A DNA stretch of 64,000 bases from Lachancea thermotolerans CBS 6340 (Eukaryota; Ascomycota; Saccharomycetes; Saccharomycetales; Saccharomycetaceae): the NCBI RefSeq assembly GCF_000142805.1, contig NC_013078.1:372001-436000 (forward strand), in the 5' to 3' direction. The notes below the pieces were generated by a model, which made no database searches, was not told the origin of the DNA, and saw nothing but the letters and a program-made list of their open reading frames with translations. Positions 40,037 through 48,332 of the stretch are shown here, one piece after another. Within the stretch, counting starts at the first letter, position 1, and every line of letters starts with the position of its first letter. A program made the translations under genes and the position numbers.

Positions 40037-41824
40037 TCATAGTATATTTTTGAAAATACTGTTGAGGCTAGGAAGCTGAGCGCCATGACTACCGGGCGCC
40101 ATTGGCTCAGCAGCAGGTGGAAACGATGGGTTACGATGCCCGTCTAAACCTGGCGAGCAGTTGTAGCTCGAGCCCCCGACGCTTTTATTGACCACGATGT
40201 TGGGCCGAAAAGAGCTGTCAAAGGTTGTCGGTGACTGGTCCCTGTTAACCGGACGTGGAGAAAACACTGGCGAGTGCTCCCTATCATTAGAGCCAGAAGA
40301 GGCTGACAAGGATGGAGACACCTCCTTCTTGATGTTAAAGGGTGTTTGAGAAGGATTCCTGGAAGCATCATCGACTGCTTCTCCGCCTTCTTCATCGACC
40401 GCGATGTCCTCTGTGAGGGATCTCTCTGGAGAGTCCAGCGGGGAGTCGCTGGAGGAAGAGTATGTGCTCTTGTCAAGAGCGCCTATCCGCCACTGGATCT
40501 CCTGCTCCGACCTATGTGGAAGCAGGATGCTCAACTCGTCCATAGAGAGGTGATTCTCCTGCCTTCCACTGAGTAGCTTATCCTCATCAAGAGACCAGTC
40601 CTTCATCTCTGTAGGATATGTAGCCTGGTGCAAAGATGAAGCATTGGCGGGAGCGAAGTTCTGAAGAGGCGCCTTAGGAATATCTGTGTAATTGGACACA
40701 GATTCACGCCTATCTAGCGTACTATGAGCGAAGCTCTCTCTTCTCGTCTGGATTGCAGAGCCCCGCCTTGAGTTGGAGGAGTTGAAACTCTCGCGTCTGG
40801 AAATAGAAGCAATGGATGATGGTGCCTGGACCACGGAACTGCGACGAGATGGGGTCGAGAAAACGCGATCTGGGGGCGCCATGTTGAAGGAGGACCGTCT
40901 AGGTCTTGAAGAGAAAGAGTTTTTGCGGAGCTTTGACGTTGTCAGGGTGGTGTGCAATGCCAGTGAGAGATTTGGTGTTGATGACGACGGGAGCAGTGAC
41001 TGCTGCGCGACGGAGGAACGCCTAGAGCGCACAAGCACCTTGGGTATCAGCCCGAGGTTCTCATCCTGAGACTCGTTGACGTCGATCGTTGGGACATGCC
41101 CTGTAGAATTCGATGTCACGACGGAGGCAGCCGCAGAGAAAGGCGCAGACGCGGATGCCATTGCAAACCCCGATGGCGGAGCCATTGTGTGCGAGTACGA
41201 CCGAGGCTTGGCAAACTTGCCCGCGCCTGGCGCAGGCTGCAAGCTATGCCGTGACTGGGCGTTGGCGAGCGTGGCTCCGGTCAAGGTTGGTCTGAGCGGA
41301 AAGGCTGCGACGGCTGGTTGATGGGGCGCTGGCGAGGGCGCGGGCACTGCTGACAGGGTACCGGCGTTGGGGAGCGGCCCCAGCGCTGGCTGGGACAGAG
41401 CGCGAGGCGGGTAGGCTTCTGACGCTGGAGCGGCCGTGGCCGCTAGCAACGCCGGATGAACTGGTTGGCCCAGGTCGTGGGGCACTGCTGCTGCCGCTGC
41501 TGCTCCTGCCTGCGGCGTCGCCGCTGCGGGCTGCGTCCCGGCGGCGGGCGCTACGCCCACCGCGTCGGCCACAGCTGGCGCCTCGCCCGGTCTCCCCGCA
41601 GTTTTCAGGTTGCCGGACTTGAGGCGTCGCCAGCGGAACTGGCACGCATTCGGCGTCCTGTTCTTGAAGTACTGCGCGATGTCCTTCCAGCCCAGCTTCT
41701 TAATCTCCTTGAGGTGCCGTAACAGCACGTCATCTTGTGGGTCCCACGACGACGGATTCTTACTTTGCGCGACCAGCCCGCCGCCGGCACCGGCCAGCGA
41801 CACTGCGGATTTCGACGTGGTCAT
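40037..41824 (-). CDS. Myb/SANT repressor, ancestor of Dot6/Tod6
   Basis: The 595-residue protein has one N-terminal SANT/Myb domain (about residues 25-72: SSWDPQDDVLLRHLKEIKKLGWKDI, broken here as SSWDPQDDVLLRHLKEIKK and GWKDIAQYFKNRTPNACQFRW). The rest is Ser/Pro/Ala-rich with repeated RRxS sites (RRSSV, RRESF), which look like AGC-kinase targets. In S. cerevisiae Dot6 and Tod6 bind the PAC motif and repress ribosome-biogenesis genes when TORC1/Sch9 and PKA are low, by such phosphosites. The gene lies near AIM10/SBH1 (as DOT6, YER088C) and near SAS3 (as TOD6, YBL054W), so it should be the single pre-duplication ancestor. The ATG is at 41824. Confidence 0.9.
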   Translation of the reverse strand: MTTSKSAVSLAGAGGGLVAQSKNPSSWDPQDDVLLRHLKEIKKLGWKDIAQYFKNRTPNACQFRWRRLKSGNLKTAGRPGEAPAVADAVGVAPAAGTQPAAATPQAGAAAAAAVPHDLGQPVHPALLAATAAPASEAYPPRALSQPALGPLPNAGTLSAVPAPSPAPHQPAVAAFPLRPTLTGATLANAQSRHSLQPAPGAGKFAKPRSYSHTMAPPSGFAMASASAPFSAAASVVTSNSTGHVPTIDVNESQDENLGLIPKVLVRSRRSSVAQQSLLPSSSTPNLSLALHTTLTTSKLRKNSFSSRPRRSSFNMAPPDRVFSTPSRRSSVVQAPSSIASISRRESFNSSNSRRGSAIQTRRESFAHSTLDRRESVSNYTDIPKAPLQNFAPANASSLHQATYPTEMKDWSLDEDKLLSGRQENHLSMDELSILLPHRSEQEIQWRIGALDKSTYSSSSDSPLDSPERSLTEDIAVDEEGGEAVDDASRNPSQTPFNIKKEVSPSLSASSGSNDREHSPVFSPRPVNRDQSPTTFDSSFRPNIVVNKSVGGSSYNCSPGLDGHRNPSFPPAAEPMAPGSHGAQLPSLNSIFKNIL

Positions 41825-43187
41825 CTATCTGTCTCTCGGATCTGGCTTAACCATATACTGCCACCCGGTGTTCCAAGTAGCGAGCTATTCCTGACTTTTT
41901 CGCGTCCTAAAGTGGCTAAAAATCTCTTTTGACACTTGTGCTTTGTTGCGCGATGAGCTAGCCTCTTCACAACATCGTCGAGAAATGTTGCAGCTCGCGA
42001 TGCGCTGGAAAAAAGTGGTGAAAACGTACATAGCACTTGCTACGAAGTACAAGAGGACGAGCGCCGGAAAACTGCGCTGCGTCCCCGTAGATAGTGCTTT
42101 CTGAAGATCACGTGTAAATGGTACTCTGACATCACGTGATAGATGAGGCCTCGCGGGAGCCCGTCGCGGCGTCTGTGTGCTGTGTCCGCCGGCTTCAGTC
42201 TCGAGGGCGCGGGTTGGCCGGCGAGCAGTGCCGGCACTGGGCCTGCGTGCGACCTTGCAACGGGCATGGTGGGTGCTCCAGCCTGCGACGGAGGCTTTGC
42301 CTCGACGCGTCGTTCTATGGGCTACGTCCCCCATTCGAGTCCCGGCACGCTGGCGGGGAGCGAGGCAGGCCGAAGCGGCAGCCCCGCCCCCGCCCTACAG
42401 CGTAGCCGGGCGTGCATGCTCGTCGCTTTTATATGGGCAGTGCGCTAGCTTCACGTGCACGCCGCTGCCGAGGCTCAATCGCGTTCGCGCAGGCCTGGCT
42501 GGCAATGCAGGGCTGCGGGCCAAGAGCCGTTATCTCTCTGCAGGTGCGAAGATGCTGCGGGCAGAGGTGCGCTCTTGCTGTTCAGGCCGGGAACCAGGGG
42601 GCTCGTAATTTTTTATTTTTGTCTTGGCTTTAGCGTACAGCGCAGATCCTCGATACTAGGGGCGCCGGGGCGCGCCAATGCCCTCAAACTGAGGCTGCCG
42701 AGTAGCCCAGCGGGCTCAGTGCTCGCCTGCGTCGCGCGGACGTTCTGCACCCCAGGAAGCCGCGGCGACGCGTCTCTTGCGTCTCTCGCTTCACAATCAG
42801 AGCCCCGAGAGGGAAGCGCCGCGCTCGGGCGTCGTAAACGGCGGCGCGCCGAGCGTTTTCTCGACACCAGCTGCCCCGCCCGAGCAGAATCCCGGCTGCG
42901 AGGGTTCTTTGCCTCTGCGTTCGAGGCGACGTCCTTGCGCGAGCCCACGTCCGGGGCCGCGCGTTCAAGCTACAAACACCATCGCCTACGCAGACATCGC
43001 GGTCACTACCTATGTAGACTACTTGTAGCTCGAGGTTGCCGCGCGCCGCGCAGGGCAAGTCGCGCAAATGTGTTTTTTCTGCCCCTTTTATACTTTTTCC
43101 AAGATCCCCGGCGGCTCATTCCAGAAAGCTCCACGAAATGCCGCTCAGCATGATCGAGGCTCTCTCATGTAGCGCCGTACGTTCGAC
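41825..43187. other. GC-rich region upstream of the Dot6/Tod6 gene
   Basis: The first part is the Dot6/Tod6-gene promoter, with ATCACGTG-type sites (CACGTG at 42109-42114 and 42133-42138) and another CACGTG at 42452-42457. The remainder to the transposon is very GC-rich. Open frames occur on several strands and frames at once, as expected from GC content, and none looks like a gene. Confidence 0.5.
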
Positions 43188-43190
43188 GGT

Positions 43191-43233
43191 AGAGTACTTG
43201 TAAACGGCCTGAGGTTGATAATGAAGAACGACT
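43191..43233 (+). repeat. Left terminal inverted repeat of the transposon
   Basis: The first 35 bp match the reverse complement of 46505-46539 perfectly. The match continues to 43 bp with one G/A mismatch at position 36. Past 43 bp the ends diverge but keep shared motifs. Confidence 0.93.
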
Positions 43234-43500
43234 CAAGGATGAAAAAAACGTCAACCCATATGTAGAGTTTGTAAACAGGTTGAAGTATGGGTTGAAGATC
43301 GAGTTCGAGACAAAAGAAGTCCGGCGACATTTTGGGTTGCGCGTGACAACAATCCACTTCTTTCCAAGCTGCCCTCGCGACTACAATTGAGTCCTTATTG
43401 TACCTTGAGCTTTCTATTATTATGAAGACTTCAGATGTTGAGCGCTTGGCCTATTTACATCAAGAAATGTGTGGCCTGCATAACTATATGGGGTACTTGA

Positions 43501-44868
43501 ATACTTACAGCGACACTTAAAAACGATGGCTTCTGCAAATTCATTGAAAATGTAGCCACGAATCAGTACCTGTTGAGATACACATATGGAAACCTTGTAA
43601 TCCGCCGGGCTACAAATAAGTTGACGCAGCGCACACCACAATTAGTTCTTGGAACGCTGGAAGACAATGGAGTATTTCACAATGAGGAGCGCATTTTAAT
43701 TGAGAAATTCACTGAGCAACTGATTGCCAACCAAATTCAATTCGAGACTAGAAGAAGGTCCAGAGAGCGAGGTAAGAACTTCTGCTATAATAAAAATTAT
43801 CATAGCGGCGGAAAGTTCAAACTAAAATACACTAACACTGACTTCCGAAAGCTGACAGGTTTTTGTAAGTCTGATTTCGATCGTGTTGTTGAGGCACTGA
43901 AGATACCTTCCTATATTGGGGCATATTCATTTGATGCTTTTGAATGCTTCTTCATTTTCATTGCTAGATTGAAGAGTGGTTGCACTTATACCGTCCTGAC
44001 TAGCCTTTGTGGAAGGGAAGCTTCAACAATTTCAAGAATCATAACATTTGTGACGTGCTACCTGTTTCATATTGCAAGTCCATGTCTGTCTGTTACTAAC
44101 GCATCATGGCTTGCTGATCGTCTTGCCAACATCGACCAAAGCCTTTTAAGTTCAAGCAGGTCAATCTCTAACAGTAGAATCGTGGGATTTATCGATGGCA
44201 CGCACGTTAAGATAGCCCGGCCGCACGGAAACGCGAGACTAGAATGTGTGGCTTACAGCGGACACAAGAAAACACATACCCTAAAGTATCAGGCAGTAAC
44301 CACCCCAGATGGTATATGTATAGACCTGGCGGGGCCTTTTGCCGGCAGCCAGCATGATTCCTTTCTTTTTACAAATAGTGGTCTGTACCGTAGACTAAAG
44401 CCAGCACTAAAGGTCGGTGGTATTCAATATAGGATATTTGGGGACCCCGCCTACCGAAGTTCAGACTTGCTGACGGTCGGGTATAAGGGACAGAACTTAA
44501 CAAATGGGCAAAAAGAGTACAATACGATTTTATCTGGCTCGCGCGTATCAATCGAGTGGTTTTTCGGCGAAGTCAAAAACAATTTCCAAATCTTTAATAT
44601 TCTGGGAAGACTGAAAGTAGGAGGTGTGAGATTTTGTGGTGCTTATTTCACTATTGCTGTATTCCTAACAAACCTTAAGCATTGCTTAGAAGGATCCCAA
44701 GGTTCTAAGTATTTTAATATTTCTCCACCACGCTTTGAAGAGTACATGAATGGACTCAAGTTCCCCCAATATTTCGATGGCTTCCTTATAGACGTCAATG
44801 GAACTAGTTCTTTTTTCTCAAAACAATACGAACACCTGAGTTTTGATAGACTCGGAAATATATTATAA
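43501..44868 (+). CDS. PIF/Harbinger DDE transposase (5' end unclear)
   Basis: From 43501 the frame is open for 455 codons. The catalytic triad is visible: Asp (codon 44194) in GFIDGTHVKIARP, Asp (44443) in FGDPAYRSSDLL, and Glu (44554) in RVSIEWFFGEVKNNFQ. Spacing is 82 residues between the aspartates and 36 to the glutamate. The intermediate motif AGSQHDSFLF also fits DDE_Tnp_4 nucleases such as HARBI1. An N-terminal helical region (TDFRKLTGFCKSDFDRVVEAL) precedes it. There is no ATG in this frame before the catalytic domain. The only plausible ATG, at 43422, opens a 32-codon frame that is in frame 0 while the transposase is in +1; the two overlap at 43501-43517. A damaged start, a frameshift mechanism or an unseen intron are all possible. 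Confidence 0.85.
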   Translation: MLTATLKNDGFCKFIENVATNQYLLRYTYGNLVIRRATNKLTQRTPQLVLGTLEDNGVFHNEERILIEKFTEQLIANQIQFETRRRSRERGKNFCYNKNYHSGGKFKLKYTNTDFRKLTGFCKSDFDRVVEALKIPSYIGAYSFDAFECFFIFIARLKSGCTYTVLTSLCGREASTISRIITFVTCYLFHIASPCLSVTNASWLADRLANIDQSLLSSSRSISNSRIVGFIDGTHVKIARPHGNARLECVAYSGHKKTHTLKYQAVTTPDGICIDLAGPFAGSQHDSFLFTNSGLYRRLKPALKVGGIQYRIFGDPAYRSSDLLTVGYKGQNLTNGQKEYNTILSGSRVSIEWFFGEVKNNFQIFNILGRLKVGGVRFCGAYFTIAVFLTNLKHCLEGSQGSKYFNISPPRFEEYMNGLKFPQYFDGFLIDVNGTSSFFSKQYEHLSFDRLGNIL

Positions 44869-44975
44869 GCGCATTTGAGAAGGAAGATAGAGAGGAAGAG
44901 GGACCCGCGTGAACCTGCAGCGAGATAGTGTAGCAACAAGCTGGAAATGGTTTTTTGGTACGTCTTGTAGCTGTT

Positions 44976-46274
44976 TCATGTATAACGACTCACGAAATTG
45001 TGCAACAATTTCTGTAACGCTTCAGATGATGGGGACTTATCCCCTTCCAAGCTTTTAGCCCTGTCCATCATTTTAACTAAAGTGTCAATTTTCTTAGCAT
45101 CATGATCAAACTGCTCGCGTTTTTGACGCTCAAGCTCTAACTCTAACATACGTTGGTTGTGCTGAAGACTAATCTCTAGCTTTTTTTGCTTTAGCGCAAG
45201 CTCTTGATCCTTTCGCTGCTGTTCTTTATCTTTGTATTTTCTTTCTTCCACGGCTGCTGCCTCGATTAATTCTTTGAGTGTTTCTTGCAGGTCGCCTACT
45301 AAAGCTGAATTAGAAAGAGAATACTGTGCAATTTCCTTAAAGTCGAGCAAGCGCCCCATCCTTTTATTTCTTCTCATTGTGATACTATTGGGCTGGTTAA
45401 TATCATCTATTGAAGATGGTTCTTCAGAGTCAGAGTTACTAAGGCCTTCTGTTACGCTCGGAATACTATTAGAACACAGCATCTGGCCCAAGGTTCTCTT
45501 GTTATTTTGGCGATCAGTTTCCAGTTTTTGGATTTCTACTTTTCTTTGTTCAGCATCATTTTTCAGCCTTGTAAGCATCTCTAAATTGTTATCAACTTTA
45601 TCAACACCTGTAAATGAAAACGGGTTTCGCTCATCTCCTGTCGTAACCGCGAACAGTTTGGGATGAGCATTATCCAGCAAATATCTGCATTTGCTTTTAA
45701 TTTGCGATTCTGTTGGTATAATGCTGTTCTCGAATTCCAATGTCATTAGTAGGTCATACCAGACGCAACTCCACTTCAAAGATATCAGGCTGCTTTGCTC
45801 TAACTTGGTTAGTGAAGGTCTCTTAAGATGCTCGAATCCGTAAAAAGGCCCAATCTCAAGGCAGTACTTAAGAAGATAATAGGTAGCATTATCTGTCCAC
45901 TTAAATCTGTATTCCTTGCCACTGTCAGCTGATCTGTAGCCTTTGACCCTAATGAGCTCCTGTATAGCTTTTATCATTTTTCCATGTGCACGCTTGAGAT
46001 GTTTGATTAAACCTAGTTCCTCGGTTATTATCGCTGAGTGGAAATATTCAAGATAAAGCTGCTCTTGTTGCATTTCATCGTGGCTTGTCGTCCCCACTAA
46101 GTTTCTTGGTGATGGAGATACGTCTCTTCCAGTCTCCATATCATGGTTATCAATCTCAGTGGAGTTGGCTTGGGCATCATCATCACCGTCATTAAGTAGA
46201 GTTTCTGAGCACGAGATTTCGCGGGGAGCCGGACGTGCAGGACTGTTGATACTCTGACGTTTTCCAGATTCCAT
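44976..46274 (-). CDS. Myb/SANT-like accessory protein of the transposon
   Basis: The 432-residue protein starts at the ATG at 46274 and is uninterrupted. An acidic, disordered N-terminus of about 115 residues is followed by a helical Trp-containing domain (YRFKWTDNATYYLLKYCLEI and LKWSCVWYDLLMTLEFENS, about 120-205) of Myb/SANT-like appearance. The C-terminal third is a long coiled coil of Lys/Glu/Gln heptads (about 335-410). PIF/Harbinger elements typically encode such a second protein, which binds subterminal DNA and brings the transposase into the nucleus. The gene converges on the transposase with 107 bp between stops. Assigning the Myb fold is by pattern only. Confidence 0.78.
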   Translation of the reverse strand: MESGKRQSINSPARPAPREISCSETLLNDGDDDAQANSTEIDNHDMETGRDVSPSPRNLVGTTSHDEMQQEQLYLEYFHSAIITEELGLIKHLKRAHGKMIKAIQELIRVKGYRSADSGKEYRFKWTDNATYYLLKYCLEIGPFYGFEHLKRPSLTKLEQSSLISLKWSCVWYDLLMTLEFENSIIPTESQIKSKCRYLLDNAHPKLFAVTTGDERNPFSFTGVDKVDNNLEMLTRLKNDAEQRKVEIQKLETDRQNNKRTLGQMLCSNSIPSVTEGLSNSDSEEPSSIDDINQPNSITMRRNKRMGRLLDFKEIAQYSLSNSALVGDLQETLKELIEAAAVEERKYKDKEQQRKDQELALKQKKLEISLQHNQRMLELELERQKREQFDHDAKKIDTLVKMMDRAKSLEGDKSPSSEALQKLLHNFVSRYT

Positions 46275-46496
46275 GGCTAGCTTGAGAAGAGGTGGACGAT
46301 GATAGCCTCATTTCGGGTTTGTTAATCATCGCTTCAGCTTTACGCGTTGTTGATATTACATAAGAAATTGTTGTTTCGCAGGTCACTGAAGCACGAATGG
46401 CCCAAAATCCAACTTGAAGAAAAAGTTCTCAAGTCGGCGTCATATTTCGACTTGATAATCGAGTTGAAGCGTCAAAAAGGAAAAATTTGATCTTCA

Positions 46497-46539
46497 AGTC
46501 GTTTTTCATTATCAACCTCAGGCCGTTTACAAGTACTCT
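46497..46539 (-). repeat. Right terminal inverted repeat of the transposon
   Basis: Inverted partner of the left terminal repeat at 43191-43233 (42 of 43 positions identical). Confidence 0.93.
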
Positions 46540-46661
46540 GGTTTGCCGAGCCAGAACGCCACCGGCGACACAAAGCTTCTCTCGCAAGAGCCGCAAGGCT
46601 CGCCGCGCTATTGCAGAACCGTGCGAAGTTGGCTCTGAAGCCAGCACACGTGGCGCCAGGA

Positions 46662-46687
46662 CCTCACGTGACATCCGTCACGTGAGG
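46662..46687. promoter_or_regulatory. Palindromic pair of CACGTG sites
   Basis: An 11-bp perfect inverted repeat (CCTCACGTGAC and its complement) with a 4-bp spacer contains two CACGTG cores. A third CACGTG lies at 46647-46652. CACGTG is bound by Cbf1, Pho4 and Ino2/Ino4 in yeasts; CACGTGAC fits Cbf1 best. Confidence 0.5.
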
Positions 46688-47096
46688 CCTCGTTGATGCG
46701 CCGCAGGGCCGCGAAACCGTATAGAAAGCATAAGCCAGGCTGTGCTGTGGCGATTTTACGCGGTGGCCGTGAAGGGCCAATCAGAGCCGTCGACTGCTCT
46801 AACTTTCCACGAAGCGCGCGCGTCTCGCACGCTTCGCAGGCTTCTTGTCTGGAGAAGGCCTCTCCGCGGTGTTGGCGCTATGAACGACTAGAAGCGTCTA
46901 TCGAGGTTGAAGACTCAGTGCGGGCTGTTGAGGGCCGTCGGAAGTGCGCGAGCGAGGTCTTTTGTTTCCAGCGTCGCACATGAAGAGCGCGTGCGACGCT
47001 GTGGAGCTCGGTACGCCGTATGGAGCCACCTGGCCTTCGGACGGCCGGGTTAGCGGGGCGGTGCCGGTGTCGTAGTTGGCGAGCTCGGGTGCGGGT

Positions 47097-47192
47097 TTGA
47101 GTACGGGCTCGAGTACGGACTTGAGTACGGGCTCGAGTACGGGCTTGAGTACGGGCTCGAGTACGGGCTTGAGTACGGGCCTGACTACGACT
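47097..47192. repeat. 12-bp tandem repeat, alternating units
   Basis: Seven 12-bp units from 47097 to 47180 alternate TTGAGTACGGGC and TCGAGTACGGGC (one unit has GGAC), with a decayed eighth unit after them. The repeat is thus a 24-bp dimer array. Confidence 0.9.
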
Positions 47193-47441
47193 TGGAGCTT
47201 ATTTTCGCCGTTGTGCTTCGCATGCTGGCACGCGGGAAACCTGAAGGAAGCTCTTGGCCACGCCGTAGGGCAAGCACGTGGGGTCGCAGGGGTCACGTGC
47301 GACGAGGACCAAAGCGTACAACTGCACAACTGCGTTGCGGTGCGCCCTTCTGGCGCACCGCGTCGCGGCCTCTTCTCTTCGTTCGGTATTTTCATTCGTT
47401 ACGTAACTTCTATTTGGCTAGCTCGCAAACCCCGCTGGCCT

Positions 47442-48332
47442 CTAGCCGGTCAGGGTGCCCACGCGCAGGTTCTCCTCGATCACGACCTCGTCCTTATTCT
47501 GCAGAACGCCAGCGGTGCCCAGGATGTGCAGTGTGCCCGTCACAACGCCGTGCAGGTCGTTGATGTCGCCGCAGTTGTCGTGGAACTTGACGGTTTTGAA
47601 CCACGACGCCGCGTCCTCCTCCGAGTACCCGAAGTTCTCAGTGATGAAGCGCACAGCCTCGTCAGGGTTCTTGTTGAAGTAGTCGATACCGCTGTTGATA
47701 GCGAACACAAACCTGCCAAAAACGCCCAGGTCCAGGTCCACGCGCTTCACCACGACCCAGGAGGGCCAAGGCGACTCCACGTGACCCAGCATCTTGATCT
47801 CGCCGGAGTCCAGGTACTTCTTCGATGTGTAGTACTCCCACATGAACGCGTCCGCGTCGCCCGAGTTGACGGCCGCGCGCAGGTTGTCGAAGTTGTCCAG
47901 CACGGGGAAGTCTGCGAAGGGCTTGGTGAAGTCCAGCTGCAGCGCCATCACGTAGCTCATGACGTGCGATCCGCTCCCGATTCTGGACACACCGATCCGG
48001 CGGCCATCCAATGCCTTGAGGTCCTGCAGGTCGTCGCGGTTGGCGCCTGTGGACACGCACCACTCGAGCGGCGATTTCACGTATGTGCCCGCGATCTGGT
48101 ACTGGGGCTTCTGGCCGGGCTCGGTGTCGGCAATGCCGCGCACAAACGCCTCAGTGAGTCCAATTGCGATGTCCAGCTCGCCTGCGTTCAGCGACTGGAT
48201 CAGGTGGCCGGACCCGCTTGGGTATGGGATCAGCTCCGCTTCCACGCCCTGGTCTTCGAAGAATCCCACTGTCTTTGCAAAGCACAATGGAGTAGCGAAA
48301 TGTTCTGGGATAAATCCAACTTTCAGAGCCAT
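47442..48332 (-). CDS. Solute-binding-protein-like (NMT1/THI5-like, Ca3427-type) cytosolic protein
   Basis: The 296-residue protein has the type II periplasmic binding protein layout: LKVGFIPEHFATPLCFAK at the N-terminus, a GFFEDQGVEAELIPYPSGSG ligand loop (given here in two parts: GFFEDQGVEAELI, PYPSGSG), LNAGELDIAIGLTEAFVRG, and DALDGRRIGVSR-like RRIGVSRIGSGSHVM. There is no signal peptide or transporter gene beside it, so it is probably cytosolic. It is distinct from Thi5 proper and closer, from memory, to the Candida Ca3427-like binding proteins of unknown function. I do not recognise an S. cerevisiae orthologue. Bacterial origin by ancient transfer is possible. The ATG is at 48332; the gene is divergent from DCP2. 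Confidence 0.75.
   Translation of the reverse strand: MALKVGFIPEHFATPLCFAKTVGFFEDQGVEAELIPYPSGSGHLIQSLNAGELDIAIGLTEAFVRGIADTEPGQKPQYQIAGTYVKSPLEWCVSTGANRDDLQDLKALDGRRIGVSRIGSGSHVMSYVMALQLDFTKPFADFPVLDNFDNLRAAVNSGDADAFMWEYYTSKKYLDSGEIKMLGHVESPWPSWVVVKRVDLDLGVFGRFVFAINSGIDYFNKNPDEAVRFITENFGYSEEDAASWFKTVKFHDNCGDINDLHGVVTGTLHILGTAGVLQNKDEVVIEENLRVGTLTG

Larger units (their letters stand above)
43188..46542. mobile_element. PIF/Harbinger-type DNA transposon with two genes
   Basis: The element spans 43191-46539 (3349 bp) and is flanked by the direct repeat GGT (43188-43190 and 46540-46542). Its ends are inverted repeats of 43 bp with a single mismatch, starting AGAGTACTTGTAAACGG. It carries two convergent genes, a DDE transposase on the plus strand and a Myb/SANT-like protein on the minus strand. 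This two-gene layout and a 3-bp target duplication are both typical of PIF/Harbinger. The usual target is TTA or TAA, so GGT is unusual. Near-identical ends and open frames suggest recent activity. Confidence 0.88.
46543..47441. other. GC-rich region between transposon and the binding-protein gene
   Basis: It holds three CACGTG sites, two in a palindrome, and a 12-bp tandem repeat. No gene is convincing here; open frames overlap on both strands because of the high GC content. Confidence 0.5.

Noticed and set aside
42100-43150. Several overlapping open frames of 70-230 codons
   Set aside because: They occur on both strands and several frames in very GC-rich DNA, with Arg/Ala/Gly/Ser-rich composition; this is the pattern of chance frames.
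43191-46539. Domesticated host gene pair instead of a transposon
   Set aside because: The near-identical inverted ends and flanking 3-bp repeat enclose both genes exactly, which a host gene pair would not show.
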